The notes beneath the pieces are model-generated. The model saw only the letters and a program-made list of their open reading frames with translations, made no database searches and was not told the origin of the DNA. DNA of 24,376 bases from Desulfobulbaceae bacterium UBA5611 (GTDB lineage Bacteria > Desulfobacterota > Desulfobulbia > Desulfobulbales > Desulfocapsaceae): NCBI GenBank assembly GCA_002424635.1, contig DIKT01000060.1:49976-74351 (forward strand), in the 5' to 3' direction. The position numbers and the translations under genes were made by a program. Of this stretch, positions 6,528 through 14,509 are shown in pieces; position 1 is the first letter of the stretch; each line of letters opens with the position of its first letter.

Positions 6528-8264
6528 TTATTGGGGATACCAATCCACCCCAATCTTCCGGACGACATTAAAGCCGCCACTCAACACCAAACTATTACGG
6601 AGCTCGACACTATCTAGAAAGCTCTGGATCTCAAAAGAACGGGTCCCGGCATCACAGAGCACAATCAGAGTCTTATCAGCCGGTAACTCCTGATAGCGGG
6701 CTCGTATTTCATTATAAGGGACGCCCAGCCATTTTTTGGTCCCGAATTTCAGCACAAAGGGCTCTACTTCTTTGGGATGTCTGATATCAAGGGCAATCCA
6801 ATCCGGTTGCCCGCTAAAATCCTCCATCCACTGGAGAAAGGAGGCCATCGGGATCTTCCGCAGGCGGCCATCACAGATATTATCGGCGACATAAGCGGCC
6901 GCATTAATGGAATCAATGGCCGCCGAAAATGGCGGGGCATAGGCCATTTCCAAGGTGCCAAAGTCATCAATAGTACCACCCGTACTGATCAGGGCCGCGG
7001 CAGCATCAATACGGGCCGAGATGCCATCGCCCATGGGCCCGAAACCCTGCAGACCAAGGACCCTTCGTGTCCGCCGATCAAAAACCATCTGGAACACCAC
7101 ATTATTGACAGTTGGAAAGAAATGGGCCCGATCGGCCGGGGCGGTCAAAGCCACATCGGCATCATAACCTTCAGCCAGGGCCACATCATGGCTCAAACCG
7201 GTAGCGGCTATACAGCTATCAAAGGCCTTCATGATAAAACTGCCGACCGCGCCTTTGAAGACCGATGGGATACCGGCCATATTATCGCCGGCCACCCGTC
7301 CCTCCTTATTGGCCAGAGAACCGAGCGGAGCATAAAATTTCTTTCCTGAGACCAGATGCCGAACCTCAATACAATCTCCGGCGGCATAAATAGCAGGATC
7401 TGAAGTTTGCATCCGCTCATTGACCACAATGGCGCCCAAACAGGAGAGCTGCAGTCCGGCATCACGAGCCAGCTCTGAACGGGGCCGCACACCGGTGGCC
7501 ATGATCACCAGATCGGCCTCCAGAGTTCGATGACTGGTGCGCAGGCCGGTCACCTTACCATCCTTGCCCAGAACCTCGACGGCGCCCTCAGCCAGCAGCA
7601 CCGTTACTTCTTTATCCCGCAACTGGCGGGCCAGCATGGCCGCCATGGGAAAATCAACGATCCGGGGCAGGAGCTGATCCATGAATTCAATCAGGGTGGT
7701 TTTCACCTGCCACAGATCAGTCAGGGCCTCGGCCATTTCCACGCCGATGGCACCACCGCCTATGACCACCGCGCGTGCCACCTTACCGGAGGCAATGCGC
7801 TTTTTGATCTCGATGGCCTTATGCAGATTACTGAGCGTAAAGACGCCATCAAGATCCACGCCGGGGATCGGCAGCATAAAAGGGCGGCTGCCGGTGGCCA
7901 GCATCAGTTTGTCATAGGCAATTTCTTGGCGGACCCCGCTCTGCACCTGCTCAACCTGGACCACTTTTTTCTGGCGGTCAATGGCTAGGGCTCGGGTCAG
8001 AGTCATGGTCTTTACCCCTTTGGCGTGCTCAAAAAAAGACTCATTACGGATCATATGAAAACTGGTCGACCGAAGCTCCGACTCATCGGAGACATCTCCT
8101 GAAATATAATAAGGGATACCGCACCCTCCATAGGAAATAAGACTGTCCTCATCAATGATAGTTACCTCTGCCTCCTGCATCAGACGCTTGACTCGACAGG
8201 CGGCCTTAGGCCCTGCTGCCACTCCGCCGATAATAACAATTCTCTCCGCTTTTTTGTCACTCAT
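6528..8264 (-). CDS. CoA-disulfide reductase-like FAD/NAD(P) oxidoreductase fused to rhodanese domain
   Basis: A 578-residue cytoplasmic flavoprotein of the CoADR-rhodanese type; characterised relatives reduce CoA disulfide, persulfides or polysulfide with NAD(P)H. Visible: FAD fold IIGGVAAG (about 11-18), single redox cysteine C48 in SYGGCGIPYYISG, second dinucleotide fold VVIGGGAIGVEMAEAL (about 166), FAD site IYAAGDCIE, PLGSLANKEGR and the dimerisation domain. A C-terminal rhodanese of about 100 residues follows, with cysteine near 537 in the six-residue loop CDAGTR, so both redox cysteines are intact. GGAGG lies 6 bases before the ATG, a strong ribosome site. The gene is 52 bases after the sensor kinase and about 38 before the HEAT/receiver start. 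A role in persulfide or elemental sulfur handling is inferred from family and host; CoA-disulfide or NADH oxidase activity is the alternative. Confidence 0.92.
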   Translation of the reverse strand: MSDKKAERIVIIGGVAAGPKAACRVKRLMQEAEVTIIDEDSLISYGGCGIPYYISGDVSDESELRSTSFHMIRNESFFEHAKGVKTMTLTRALAIDRQKKVVQVEQVQSGVRQEIAYDKLMLATGSRPFMLPIPGVDLDGVFTLSNLHKAIEIKKRIASGKVARAVVIGGGAIGVEMAEALTDLWQVKTTLIEFMDQLLPRIVDFPMAAMLARQLRDKEVTVLLAEGAVEVLGKDGKVTGLRTSHRTLEADLVIMATGVRPRSELARDAGLQLSCLGAIVVNERMQTSDPAIYAAGDCIEVRHLVSGKKFYAPLGSLANKEGRVAGDNMAGIPSVFKGAVGSFIMKAFDSCIAATGLSHDVALAEGYDADVALTAPADRAHFFPTVNNVVFQMVFDRRTRRVLGLQGFGPMGDGISARIDAAAALISTGGTIDDFGTLEMAYAPPFSAAIDSINAAAYVADNICDGRLRKIPMASFLQWMEDFSGQPDWIALDIRHPKEVEPFVLKFGTKKWLGVPYNEIRARYQELPADKTLIVLCDAGTRSFEIQSFLDSVELRNSLVLSGGFNVVRKIGVDWYPQ

Positions 8265-8270
8265 AACATT

Positions 8271-8275
8271 CCTCC
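8271..8275 (-). promoter_or_regulatory. Strong ribosome binding site of the CoADR-rhodanese gene
   Basis: GGAGG on the - strand, 6 bases before the ATG at 8264. It is clearly stronger than the sites of the genes on either side, suggesting higher translation of the enzyme than of the signalling proteins. Confidence 0.8.
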
Positions 8276-8316
8276 GTATTGCACAACTTCACAGTATTTA
8301 AAAATATATAATAAAT

Positions 8317-9873
8317 TCATTTCCCGGACGTTGCCATAACTCCGGGCAAAACGATAGTAAATATTGTTCCCTCTCCTTCTTTGCTCTCGACCTGAATAGT
8401 TCCGTGATGATGCTCAATAATATTGCGGCTTATGGCAAGGCCCAGGCCGGTTCCTCTATTCTTATCGGTAACGAAGGGCTTAAAGATCTGCTCTGTCATT
8501 TCAGCCGACATCCCCTTGCCGTTATCCCGAATCATAATTTTAACAGCGCCTGACGGCCGCTGCTCCCTGAGCATTGAGCCATCAGGGGCAGTAACCGCTG
8601 CGGCGCCAGAACCAGCATCAGTGGTCGTAACCTGTAATACTCCCTGACCATCCATGGCCTGCAGACCGTTTACCAGGATATTCAGCAGGGCCCGGTAGAA
8701 CATCTCCTGGTCCAGATCAATAGGTGCCAGCTCAGGCTCCAACTCAGCCCGTAATTCCACATTTTTTTCTTTGGCACTGGGTTCAATAAACTGCAAGGCC
8801 CGGCGAACAACACTATTGACATCCACTTTTGCCAGCTTTGGTTCCTGAGGTTTGGCAAAGTCAAGAAACTCCATGACGATATTATTAAGCCGTGTGGTCT
8901 CATCGACAATAATTCTCGCTAATTGTTCATTGCCGGGTGCTACTTTTTTAATCCTCTTTTCCAGGAGCTCGGCCGTACTCCTGACGATCCCCAAGGGACT
9001 TTTGATCTCATGCGATACCGTGGCCACCATGGTACCGAGGTGGGCCAGCTGTTCTGACTGGTTCAACTTTTCTTCAAGACGCAGCCGTTCAGTCGCCCGC
9101 AGTTCCATGATCTGATCACCGCGGCTGACAATGGTCCGCAAGACCAGAAACAATACTGCCATAATAATGCTGGAAACCAGAATAATCCGCCCCTGCAATT
9201 CGATAATAGCCCCATACTCCTTGGACAGATCCTGCGCAATCTCAATCACTCCCATGACCTGGGGACTGGAGATATTACTACTGCTGACTTGCCGAAAGGG
9301 TATATAGGTCCTCAGTTGACATTGCACCGAAGGTGAACCTGGGAGCAGGCTCCAGATGGAGCCGCTAAACACAATCTGGGAATTGGGGATGTTTTTCAAA
9401 GCCTTCTGATATTCAACCCCGCCTATATCCTTCTTGCCTACGAGTTCCGGACGAGTCGAGTAGGAAATAATATTGATGCCGGAATCATAAATAGTAACTG
9501 ATTCTGTTTTTAACCCCTGGGTGGCATTTTTGACAATGCGATCCAGCATCGCAAACTGGTCAGGATTGCTGAGGGCAATTTGACCGAAACGGACAACCGT
9601 CGGCAGCACAAAACTACGAAATACCTGCTGGTTCAGATTTTCGGCCAGTAACAGCGAATAATCCTCACTTTGCTCCAGCATGATCTTCCGGGCGTGGTTA
9701 GAAATAACCCAGGAAAGAATCAGGGTAAAAACAAGAATGACGACAAGACTGGTAAAAGAAAAGTACTTAACAAGCTGAAAGGGACGTGATCCAGCTGCAA
9801 CTTCCTTTTTGGGCAAATGTTTTTCTACTGTCAACGACATCATCTTCTGGTGCGACATATCCTTATCAGCCAT
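8317..9873 (-). CDS. Membrane sensor histidine kinase (NtrB/ZraS-like)
   Basis: A 518-residue two-component sensor. A cytoplasmic N-terminus of about 37 residues is followed by membrane segment 1 (about 38-58), an extracytoplasmic domain of about 170 residues with Cache/PAS-like character, and membrane segment 2 (about 230-248). Then come a charged linker helix, the phosphoacceptor histidine near 288 in ATVSHEIKSPLG, and an ATPase domain with N box NILVNGLQAM, G1 DNGKGM, F box IFKPFVT and G2 GTGLGLAISR. A linker of about 30 residues rich in Ala, Gly and Ser interrupts the ATPase domain after GVLQVTTTDA. The ATG at 9873 has no clear ribosome site; ATGs at 9858, 9843 and 9840 are alternatives. 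The gene follows the radical SAM gene by 56 bases and precedes the CoADR-rhodanese gene. No DNA-binding regulator is adjacent; the receiver of the HEAT protein is the only one in the window. Confidence 0.93.
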   Translation of the reverse strand: MADKDMSHQKMMSLTVEKHLPKKEVAAGSRPFQLVKYFSFTSLVVILVFTLILSWVISNHARKIMLEQSEDYSLLLAENLNQQVFRSFVLPTVVRFGQIALSNPDQFAMLDRIVKNATQGLKTESVTIYDSGINIISYSTRPELVGKKDIGGVEYQKALKNIPNSQIVFSGSIWSLLPGSPSVQCQLRTYIPFRQVSSSNISSPQVMGVIEIAQDLSKEYGAIIELQGRIILVSSIIMAVLFLVLRTIVSRGDQIMELRATERLRLEEKLNQSEQLAHLGTMVATVSHEIKSPLGIVRSTAELLEKRIKKVAPGNEQLARIIVDETTRLNNIVMEFLDFAKPQEPKLAKVDVNSVVRRALQFIEPSAKEKNVELRAELEPELAPIDLDQEMFYRALLNILVNGLQAMDGQGVLQVTTTDAGSGAAAVTAPDGSMLREQRPSGAVKIMIRDNGKGMSAEMTEQIFKPFVTDKNRGTGLGLAISRNIIEHHHGTIQVESKEGEGTIFTIVLPGVMATSGK

Positions 9874-9929
9874 AATAATCTGATGGATAGGGACTCGAAG
9901 TCTTGCCAGCGCGCTGCTCTTGAATATCG

Positions 9930-11690
9930 TTAATCATGACAAACACCACAGCGGCGACAATTTTTGGTATCACAGGCAATTGTTGGTTTTTCGGCAAAGG
10001 CCTTCATGTATTCATCCCACAGATATTGCTGTGTAATCCCGTGATCGACAATATTCCAGGGCAAAGGCTCATCACAACTGTAGCCGCGTACGGCAAACTG
10101 TTCAGCTTCGAGCCCATGCTTGCGCATGGCCTGTTTCCATGGTAGATCCTGTGATGCCATATCAAACAGAACCATTGCCAGCCTGCGATCTCCCCGGGCC
10201 AGGACCGCCTGAAAAAGAACATGCTCCGGCTTATCACAGGTCATCCGTACATTAGCCTCTTTCTTTAATCCCTGTTGCAAAAATTTTATCTTGCCCTTAA
10301 GGGCTCGCACCGCTGCAGCGCTATTTCCTGTTTCTCCTGGCGCCAGTCGTTGACTCAAGCCGAAAGGATGAAACTGAAAGGGGGTCCATGGCTTGGGAGT
10401 AAAACTATTGACCGACAGGGTAATTTCACAAAGCCGTCCCTGACTGCGGCCGATGGGCTGGATCCGTTCTTTGATCTGACGGATAAGCTCCAGCATCTCG
10501 TCAAGATCTTCCAGCGTTTCGGTAGGCAGACCAATCATCAGATACAGCTTCAGCTTATAAAGACCAGCCCGGGCCAAACCTTCTGCCGCCGCGAGCAGAT
10601 CATCGGCGGTCAAGCCCTTATTGATTACTCGGCGTAATCGTTCTGAGGCCCCATCGGGGGCAATGGCGACACTTTTAAGGCGGCTTTTCTCCAAAAGGCT
10701 CAGCAATGGTCCCGAGATCCTGTCGGCACGTAGAGAAGAAAAAGCGAGGGAACAACCGCTATCAAGAAGATAGCTGGACAGAAAAGCCAGGGACTCGTGA
10801 TCAGCCATCTCCATGCCCAACAGCCCGATACGTTCTACCGAATCAGCCCGTTCGGCCAGACCGCTGAGTACGGCGTCAACATCCCAGAGTCGTGGCGGTC
10901 GATAGATAAAGCCGGCGGCACAGAACCGGCAACCCCGGGAACAGCCACGGCCCAGCTCAGTAAGATACAGATTGGCAAATTCGGCATTGGGAGTCAAAAC
11001 CTGGGAGTGTGCCGCCCGCTCACAGTTCAGAACTGTCACCTTTTTAATACGAGCTGGAAGGCCGGGAGCAGGGATATGTCCGCCAAAGGTTCCCTGCTGA
11101 TCATACGTTGGTGTATAGAGCGACGGGGCATAACAACCGGAAAAAGCAAGACTGATCTCTTTTAACAGATCAGGACGTCCTGCAATTTTTCCTTCTTTGA
11201 TCTGGGCGGCCATAAAGGTCACCAGGGAGACAAGAACAGGTTCAGCCTCACCCAGGACAAACAGATCAACAAAAGGAGCCAGTGGTTCCGGGTTCATAAA
11301 GGTGGCGACTCCGCCACAAATCACCAGAGGCTGAGAGGCACGGATGGTATCCTGTCGCTGGTCAGCAAATGGCGGGACAGATCCGGCAAGAAGAAGGCGC
11401 ACAATATTCAGATAGTCATGTTCAAAACTGACCGAGAAAAAAACCAGCGGGAAGTCCTCAAGCGTGCGCCCAGACTCCAGAGAACGCAGAGGCAGATCAG
11501 GCCCCGCATAGAAAAAACGTTCACAGACAATGCCTTCCATCTCGGCCAGCAGGCTATAGACCAGCTGGAAACCGAGACTGGACATCCCGACAGCATAAGA
11601 ATTGGGATAGATCAGGGCAATGGGTAACTGCCCTGTCCATTTCTGCCGATAACTCCCTCTTTCCAGCTCAAGTAATGAATGACGATCCAT
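9930..11690 (-). CDS. Radical SAM protein with N-terminal B12-binding-like domain and C-terminal cysteine cluster
   Basis: A 586-residue enzyme. The N-terminal 200 residues resemble a cobalamin-binding Rossmann fold as in other B12-type radical SAM proteins (PNSYAVGMSSLGFQLVYSLL, FSVSFEHDYLNIV, ICGGVATFMNPEP, FVLGEAEP). The radical SAM core follows with CxxxCxxC in GRGCSRGCRFCAAG near residue 250, binding the 4Fe-4S cluster that cleaves S-adenosylmethionine. The extreme C-terminus carries four cysteines in CDTKNCRRCGVC, a possible extra metal or cluster site, as in the family annotated as fused radical SAM proteins of unknown function. The substrate is unknown. The ATG at 11690 is the first usable start after an in-frame stop and gives the expected N-terminus, but has no clear ribosome site. 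It lies 109 bases downstream of ftsZ in the same direction. Confidence 0.88.
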   Translation of the reverse strand: MDRHSLLELERGSYRQKWTGQLPIALIYPNSYAVGMSSLGFQLVYSLLAEMEGIVCERFFYAGPDLPLRSLESGRTLEDFPLVFFSVSFEHDYLNIVRLLLAGSVPPFADQRQDTIRASQPLVICGGVATFMNPEPLAPFVDLFVLGEAEPVLVSLVTFMAAQIKEGKIAGRPDLLKEISLAFSGCYAPSLYTPTYDQQGTFGGHIPAPGLPARIKKVTVLNCERAAHSQVLTPNAEFANLYLTELGRGCSRGCRFCAAGFIYRPPRLWDVDAVLSGLAERADSVERIGLLGMEMADHESLAFLSSYLLDSGCSLAFSSLRADRISGPLLSLLEKSRLKSVAIAPDGASERLRRVINKGLTADDLLAAAEGLARAGLYKLKLYLMIGLPTETLEDLDEMLELIRQIKERIQPIGRSQGRLCEITLSVNSFTPKPWTPFQFHPFGLSQRLAPGETGNSAAAVRALKGKIKFLQQGLKKEANVRMTCDKPEHVLFQAVLARGDRRLAMVLFDMASQDLPWKQAMRKHGLEAEQFAVRGYSCDEPLPWNIVDHGITQQYLWDEYMKAFAEKPTIACDTKNCRRCGVCHD

Positions 11691-11799
11691 GCAGAGATAA
11701 GTTCTCAGCAGCTGGAAACCAGATTATCCAGGTGCCTTGCCCCCAGATATTCTGACTGCCAGCTGTTGAAATTTTCGTTCCGACTACTGGCTGCCGGCA

Positions 11800-13026
11800 T
11801 CAGTTGGCCTTTTTACGCAGATAAGTCGGGGTTTCCAGATAATCTTCATTCCATGGCCGCGATTCCTTCTGACTGCGGGTCACCTCTTTGCGGGGTGAGG
11901 ACACGCCAAGATTATCAAAACCTTCAAAATTGGATTGCAGCAATGGGGTAACAAAAGATGGACGAGGATTAGTCGGCGCCGGTGCTGAGGTGACATCCTG
12001 CATGCTGGTAATTTTTAACGGTTTGCGCGGCTCCTCAAGCAGGCTGAGGGGTTCATTTTTCTTGACCACGTTGCCAATGCCGGTTGCAATAACGGTCACC
12101 CTCAGCTCATCACCAAGATTTTCATCATACAGGACGCCAAGCACAATTTTGGCATCCTCATCCACTTTACTTTGAATAAGGGCCGATACTTCCATATACT
12201 CAGCCAGGGTCAGACTCTCTTCTGTACCCGAAATATTAATAATGAGTCCACGAGCACCATCAATACCCATGTCTTCAAGAAGTTGGTTATCAATGGCCCG
12301 CTTGGCAGCTTCTGTTGCCCTGTTTTCACCAACGGCCGCCCCTGACCCCATGATGGCTGGTCCTACTTCCTTCATTACTGCCCGCAAATCAGCAAAATCA
12401 GCATTTATCATGCCGGGCACATTGATCAGATCAGTTAATCCTTTGACTGCCTGCAGCAAGACATGGTCGGCCATGACAAACATGTCAGCCAGCCTGTTAT
12501 TTTTTTGCATCAATGACAGCAGCCGATCATTAGGAACGGTAATGATGGCATCGACATATTTACGCAGCTCATCCCAGCCGGCTTCTGCTGTGCGCATCCG
12601 CGCCTTGCCTTCAAAATGAAACGGCTTGGTCACCACAGCCACCGTGAGGGCGCCCAGCTCTTTAGCCACCTTGGCTACCACAGGCGCAGCGCCTGTGCCG
12701 GTACCGCCGCCCAGCCCGGCGGCGACAAAGACCATGTCACTTCCTTTCAGAGCTTTCTTGAGATCTTCCAGGGACTCATGGGCGGCCTGGGCTCCGATAT
12801 CAGGATCCATGCCTGCACCCAGACCTTTGGTGATACTGGGACCAATCTGCAGGCAGATATCTGCTCGCGACTTCTGCAGATCCTGCTTATCGGTATTGGC
12901 CACAATAAACTCAACACCCTGAAGTTTATTGTTCACCATGGTGTTAATAGCATTACCGCCGCCACCACCTACGCCAATAACTTTGACTACCGCCACGCCC
13001 TCTGTATCCGCCATTCTAAACGGCAT
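11800..13026 (-). CDS. ftsZ: Cell division protein FtsZ
   Basis: Tubulin-like GTPase that polymerises into the Z-ring at mid-cell and recruits the division machinery. 408 residues: GTP-binding start GVGGGGGNAINTMV near residue 19, tubulin signature GGGTGTGAAP near 100, T7 loop NADFADLR near 205 supplying catalytic aspartates, then a variable linker from about 310. It ends in the conserved peptide DYLETPTYLRKKAN, which binds FtsA and other partners. The ATG at 13026 is chosen because AAGGGGTG lies 5 bases upstream; the longer frame starting at 13047 would include the ribosome site. It follows ftsA after a 215-base gap that probably carries its own promoter, and ends the division and cell wall cluster. 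Confidence 0.98.
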   Translation of the reverse strand: MPFRMADTEGVAVVKVIGVGGGGGNAINTMVNNKLQGVEFIVANTDKQDLQKSRADICLQIGPSITKGLGAGMDPDIGAQAAHESLEDLKKALKGSDMVFVAAGLGGGTGTGAAPVVAKVAKELGALTVAVVTKPFHFEGKARMRTAEAGWDELRKYVDAIITVPNDRLLSLMQKNNRLADMFVMADHVLLQAVKGLTDLINVPGMINADFADLRAVMKEVGPAIMGSGAAVGENRATEAAKRAIDNQLLEDMGIDGARGLIINISGTEESLTLAEYMEVSALIQSKVDEDAKIVLGVLYDENLGDELRVTVIATGIGNVVKKNEPLSLLEEPRKPLKITSMQDVTSAPAPTNPRPSFVTPLLQSNFEGFDNLGVSSPRKEVTRSQKESRPWNEDYLETPTYLRKKAN

Positions 13027-13031
13027 AATAT

Positions 13032-13039
13032 CACCCCTT
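13032..13039 (-). promoter_or_regulatory. Ribosome binding site fixing the ftsZ start
   Basis: AAGGGGTG on the - strand, 5 bases before ATG 13026. It rules out the start 21 bases upstream as the main one and is among the strongest sites in the cluster, fitting the high level of FtsZ needed. Confidence 0.75.
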
Positions 13040-13198
13040 AATACCATTCGCCAAAGCCCTTTATCTGAAGGCCTGTTAACACAACCGTTGTTCGAAGAAA
13101 GTCGTCAAGCTACAATGCCGAAATCGGTATAAGGAACGTAACGAAATGTTCTAATTATCTTGGTAATTTCATGACGGCCCCTAAAAAACAACAAACGA

Positions 13199-13227
13199 AA
13201 TATAGCACCTGCTGATATTCGCTTAAA
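13199..13227 (-). promoter_or_regulatory. Candidate ftsZ promoter (extended -10)
   Basis: In the gap between ftsA and ftsZ, the - strand reads TTTAAG (13222-13227), 17 bases, then TATATT (13199-13204) preceded by TGC, an extended -10. Transcription would start near 13192, giving a leader of about 166 nt. The -35 is weak (3/6). The unusual width of this gap in a tightly packed cluster supports a local promoter. Confidence 0.35.
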
Positions 13228-13241
13228 CAAAAAAATCAGGA

Positions 13242-14504
13242 TCACATGATTTTTTTCATCCACATTTTCATACGGCCGACCATAGAAGAATCATTATTTA
13301 TTTTTTGTGCCCGATTTAAACGGCCATACTGGACCAAACCAACAGCAGTCGTACAACGGGGGGTATGCACTTCTTCTATACGACCGCCAATATTTACCGG
13401 ATAACCAATGCGCACCGGCAGATCAAAGATCTGTTCAGCCAGATCGACGAGATTGGCCAGCAGAGCCGTGCCGCCAGTAATTACCACTCCGCCATGAATC
13501 TTATTTTTCTTGCCGGAATGGATCAGCTCCTGATTGACCATCTCCAGGATCTCAACAATACGGGCCTGCAGAATATCCACCAGCAGTTTCTGATTCAGCT
13601 TACGGGGCTCACGATCACCAACAGTCGGGACATCAACCATATGATTGGGCTTGATCATGGCCGCAATAGCGCTGCCATAATCTTCTTTTAACCGTTCCGC
13701 CTCTTGCAGCGGTGTCCGCAAACCCACCGACAGATCATTGGTCAAATTATGGCCGCCCAGACCTATCTCACAGGTGTGCCGGATAGTACCATCACAAAAT
13801 ACCGCCAGATCAGTGGTGCCGCCGCCGATATCAAGCAGGGCTACTCCCAGTTCTCTCTCATCATCACTGAGAACGGCATGGGCTGAAGCAATAGATTCCA
13901 GGACCATATCAAGCACCTCAAGACCGGCTTTCCGACAACAGGTATAGAGATTATGAACTGCACCCATATCAGCCGTTACAATATGGACATTGGTGACCAG
14001 ACGAACACCGGTCATTCCCAGTGGATTCTGAATCCCGGTATGATCGTCAACCATGAACTCCTGGGGCAGGACATGAATAATTTGCTGGTTTTCAGAAATT
14101 TTCACCGTCTTAGCGGCCACAATCACATCATCGACATCCGCTTCCTTGATCTCTCTGCCATTAATGGCCAGGATGCCGGGGCTGTTAAAACCTTTGATAT
14201 GATTACCGGCTATCCCGACATAAACACTGTGCAGTTCGCAGCCAGCGGCATCTTCCGCCTGCTCCACGGCCTGCCGTATAGATTTGACGGTTGACTCGAT
14301 ATTGACGACAACACCTTTTTTCATCCCCACTGAGGGGGCAGTGCCGACACCGATAATATCGACCCCATCATCGAAAACCTCTCCCACGACACAGCATATT
14401 TTGGTGGTCCCTATATCCAGACCAACCACAACTTCACCTGGCGATCGTTTATCACCAAGATGCTCCGCTTCATTGTCTGGAGCAAATTCATTTATTTCAT
14501 CCAT
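13242..14504 (-). CDS. ftsA: Cell division protein FtsA
   Basis: Actin-like ATPase that anchors FtsZ filaments to the inner membrane and recruits later division proteins. About 420 residues: phosphate-1 loop VVVGLDIGTTKICCVVGE near 25, the inserted 1C domain, phosphate-2 region VALLDIGGGTTDLAVF, and adenosine site GGVVITGGTALL near 330. The C-terminus (MVGRMKMWMKKIM) is the short amphipathic, basic membrane-targeting helix typical of FtsA. The ATG at 14504 is preferred over a TTG at 14513; it lies 5 bases after the ftsQ stop, with AGGTTGAG just upstream overlapping that stop. Translation is probably coupled to ftsQ. Confidence 0.97.
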   Translation of the reverse strand: MDEINEFAPDNEAEHLGDKRSPGEVVVGLDIGTTKICCVVGEVFDDGVDIIGVGTAPSVGMKKGVVVNIESTVKSIRQAVEQAEDAAGCELHSVYVGIAGNHIKGFNSPGILAINGREIKEADVDDVIVAAKTVKISENQQIIHVLPQEFMVDDHTGIQNPLGMTGVRLVTNVHIVTADMGAVHNLYTCCRKAGLEVLDMVLESIASAHAVLSDDERELGVALLDIGGGTTDLAVFCDGTIRHTCEIGLGGHNLTNDLSVGLRTPLQEAERLKEDYGSAIAAMIKPNHMVDVPTVGDREPRKLNQKLLVDILQARIVEILEMVNQELIHSGKKNKIHGGVVITGGTALLANLVDLAEQIFDLPVRIGYPVNIGGRIEEVHTPRCTTAVGLVQYGRLNRAQKINNDSSMVGRMKMWMKKIM

Positions 14505-14509
14505 GATTC

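Noticed and set aside
9866..9937. A 23-codon ORF bridging the radical SAM stop and the sensor kinase start on the - strand
   Set aside because: No ribosome site, low-complexity composition, and it overlaps both neighbours by a few bases only. Coupling is possible but nothing supports a real peptide.
11691..11799. Possible frameshifted N-terminal extension of the radical SAM protein or a terminator after ftsZ
   Set aside because: An in-frame stop precedes ATG 11690, the encoded N-terminus already matches the family start, and no hairpin with T-run was found.
13132..13156. GAAC-N10-GTTC inverted repeat in the ftsZ leader as a LexA-like operator
   Set aside because: The spacing does not match the known GAAC-N4-GTTC or CTGT-N8-ACAG boxes; half-sites of four bases are expected by chance.
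13229..13256. A-run/T-run inverted repeat at the ftsA stop (AAAAAAATCA/TGATTTTTTT) as an ftsA terminator
   Set aside because: The stem is almost all A-T pairs and overlaps the coding end, so it is too weak to call an intrinsic terminator.
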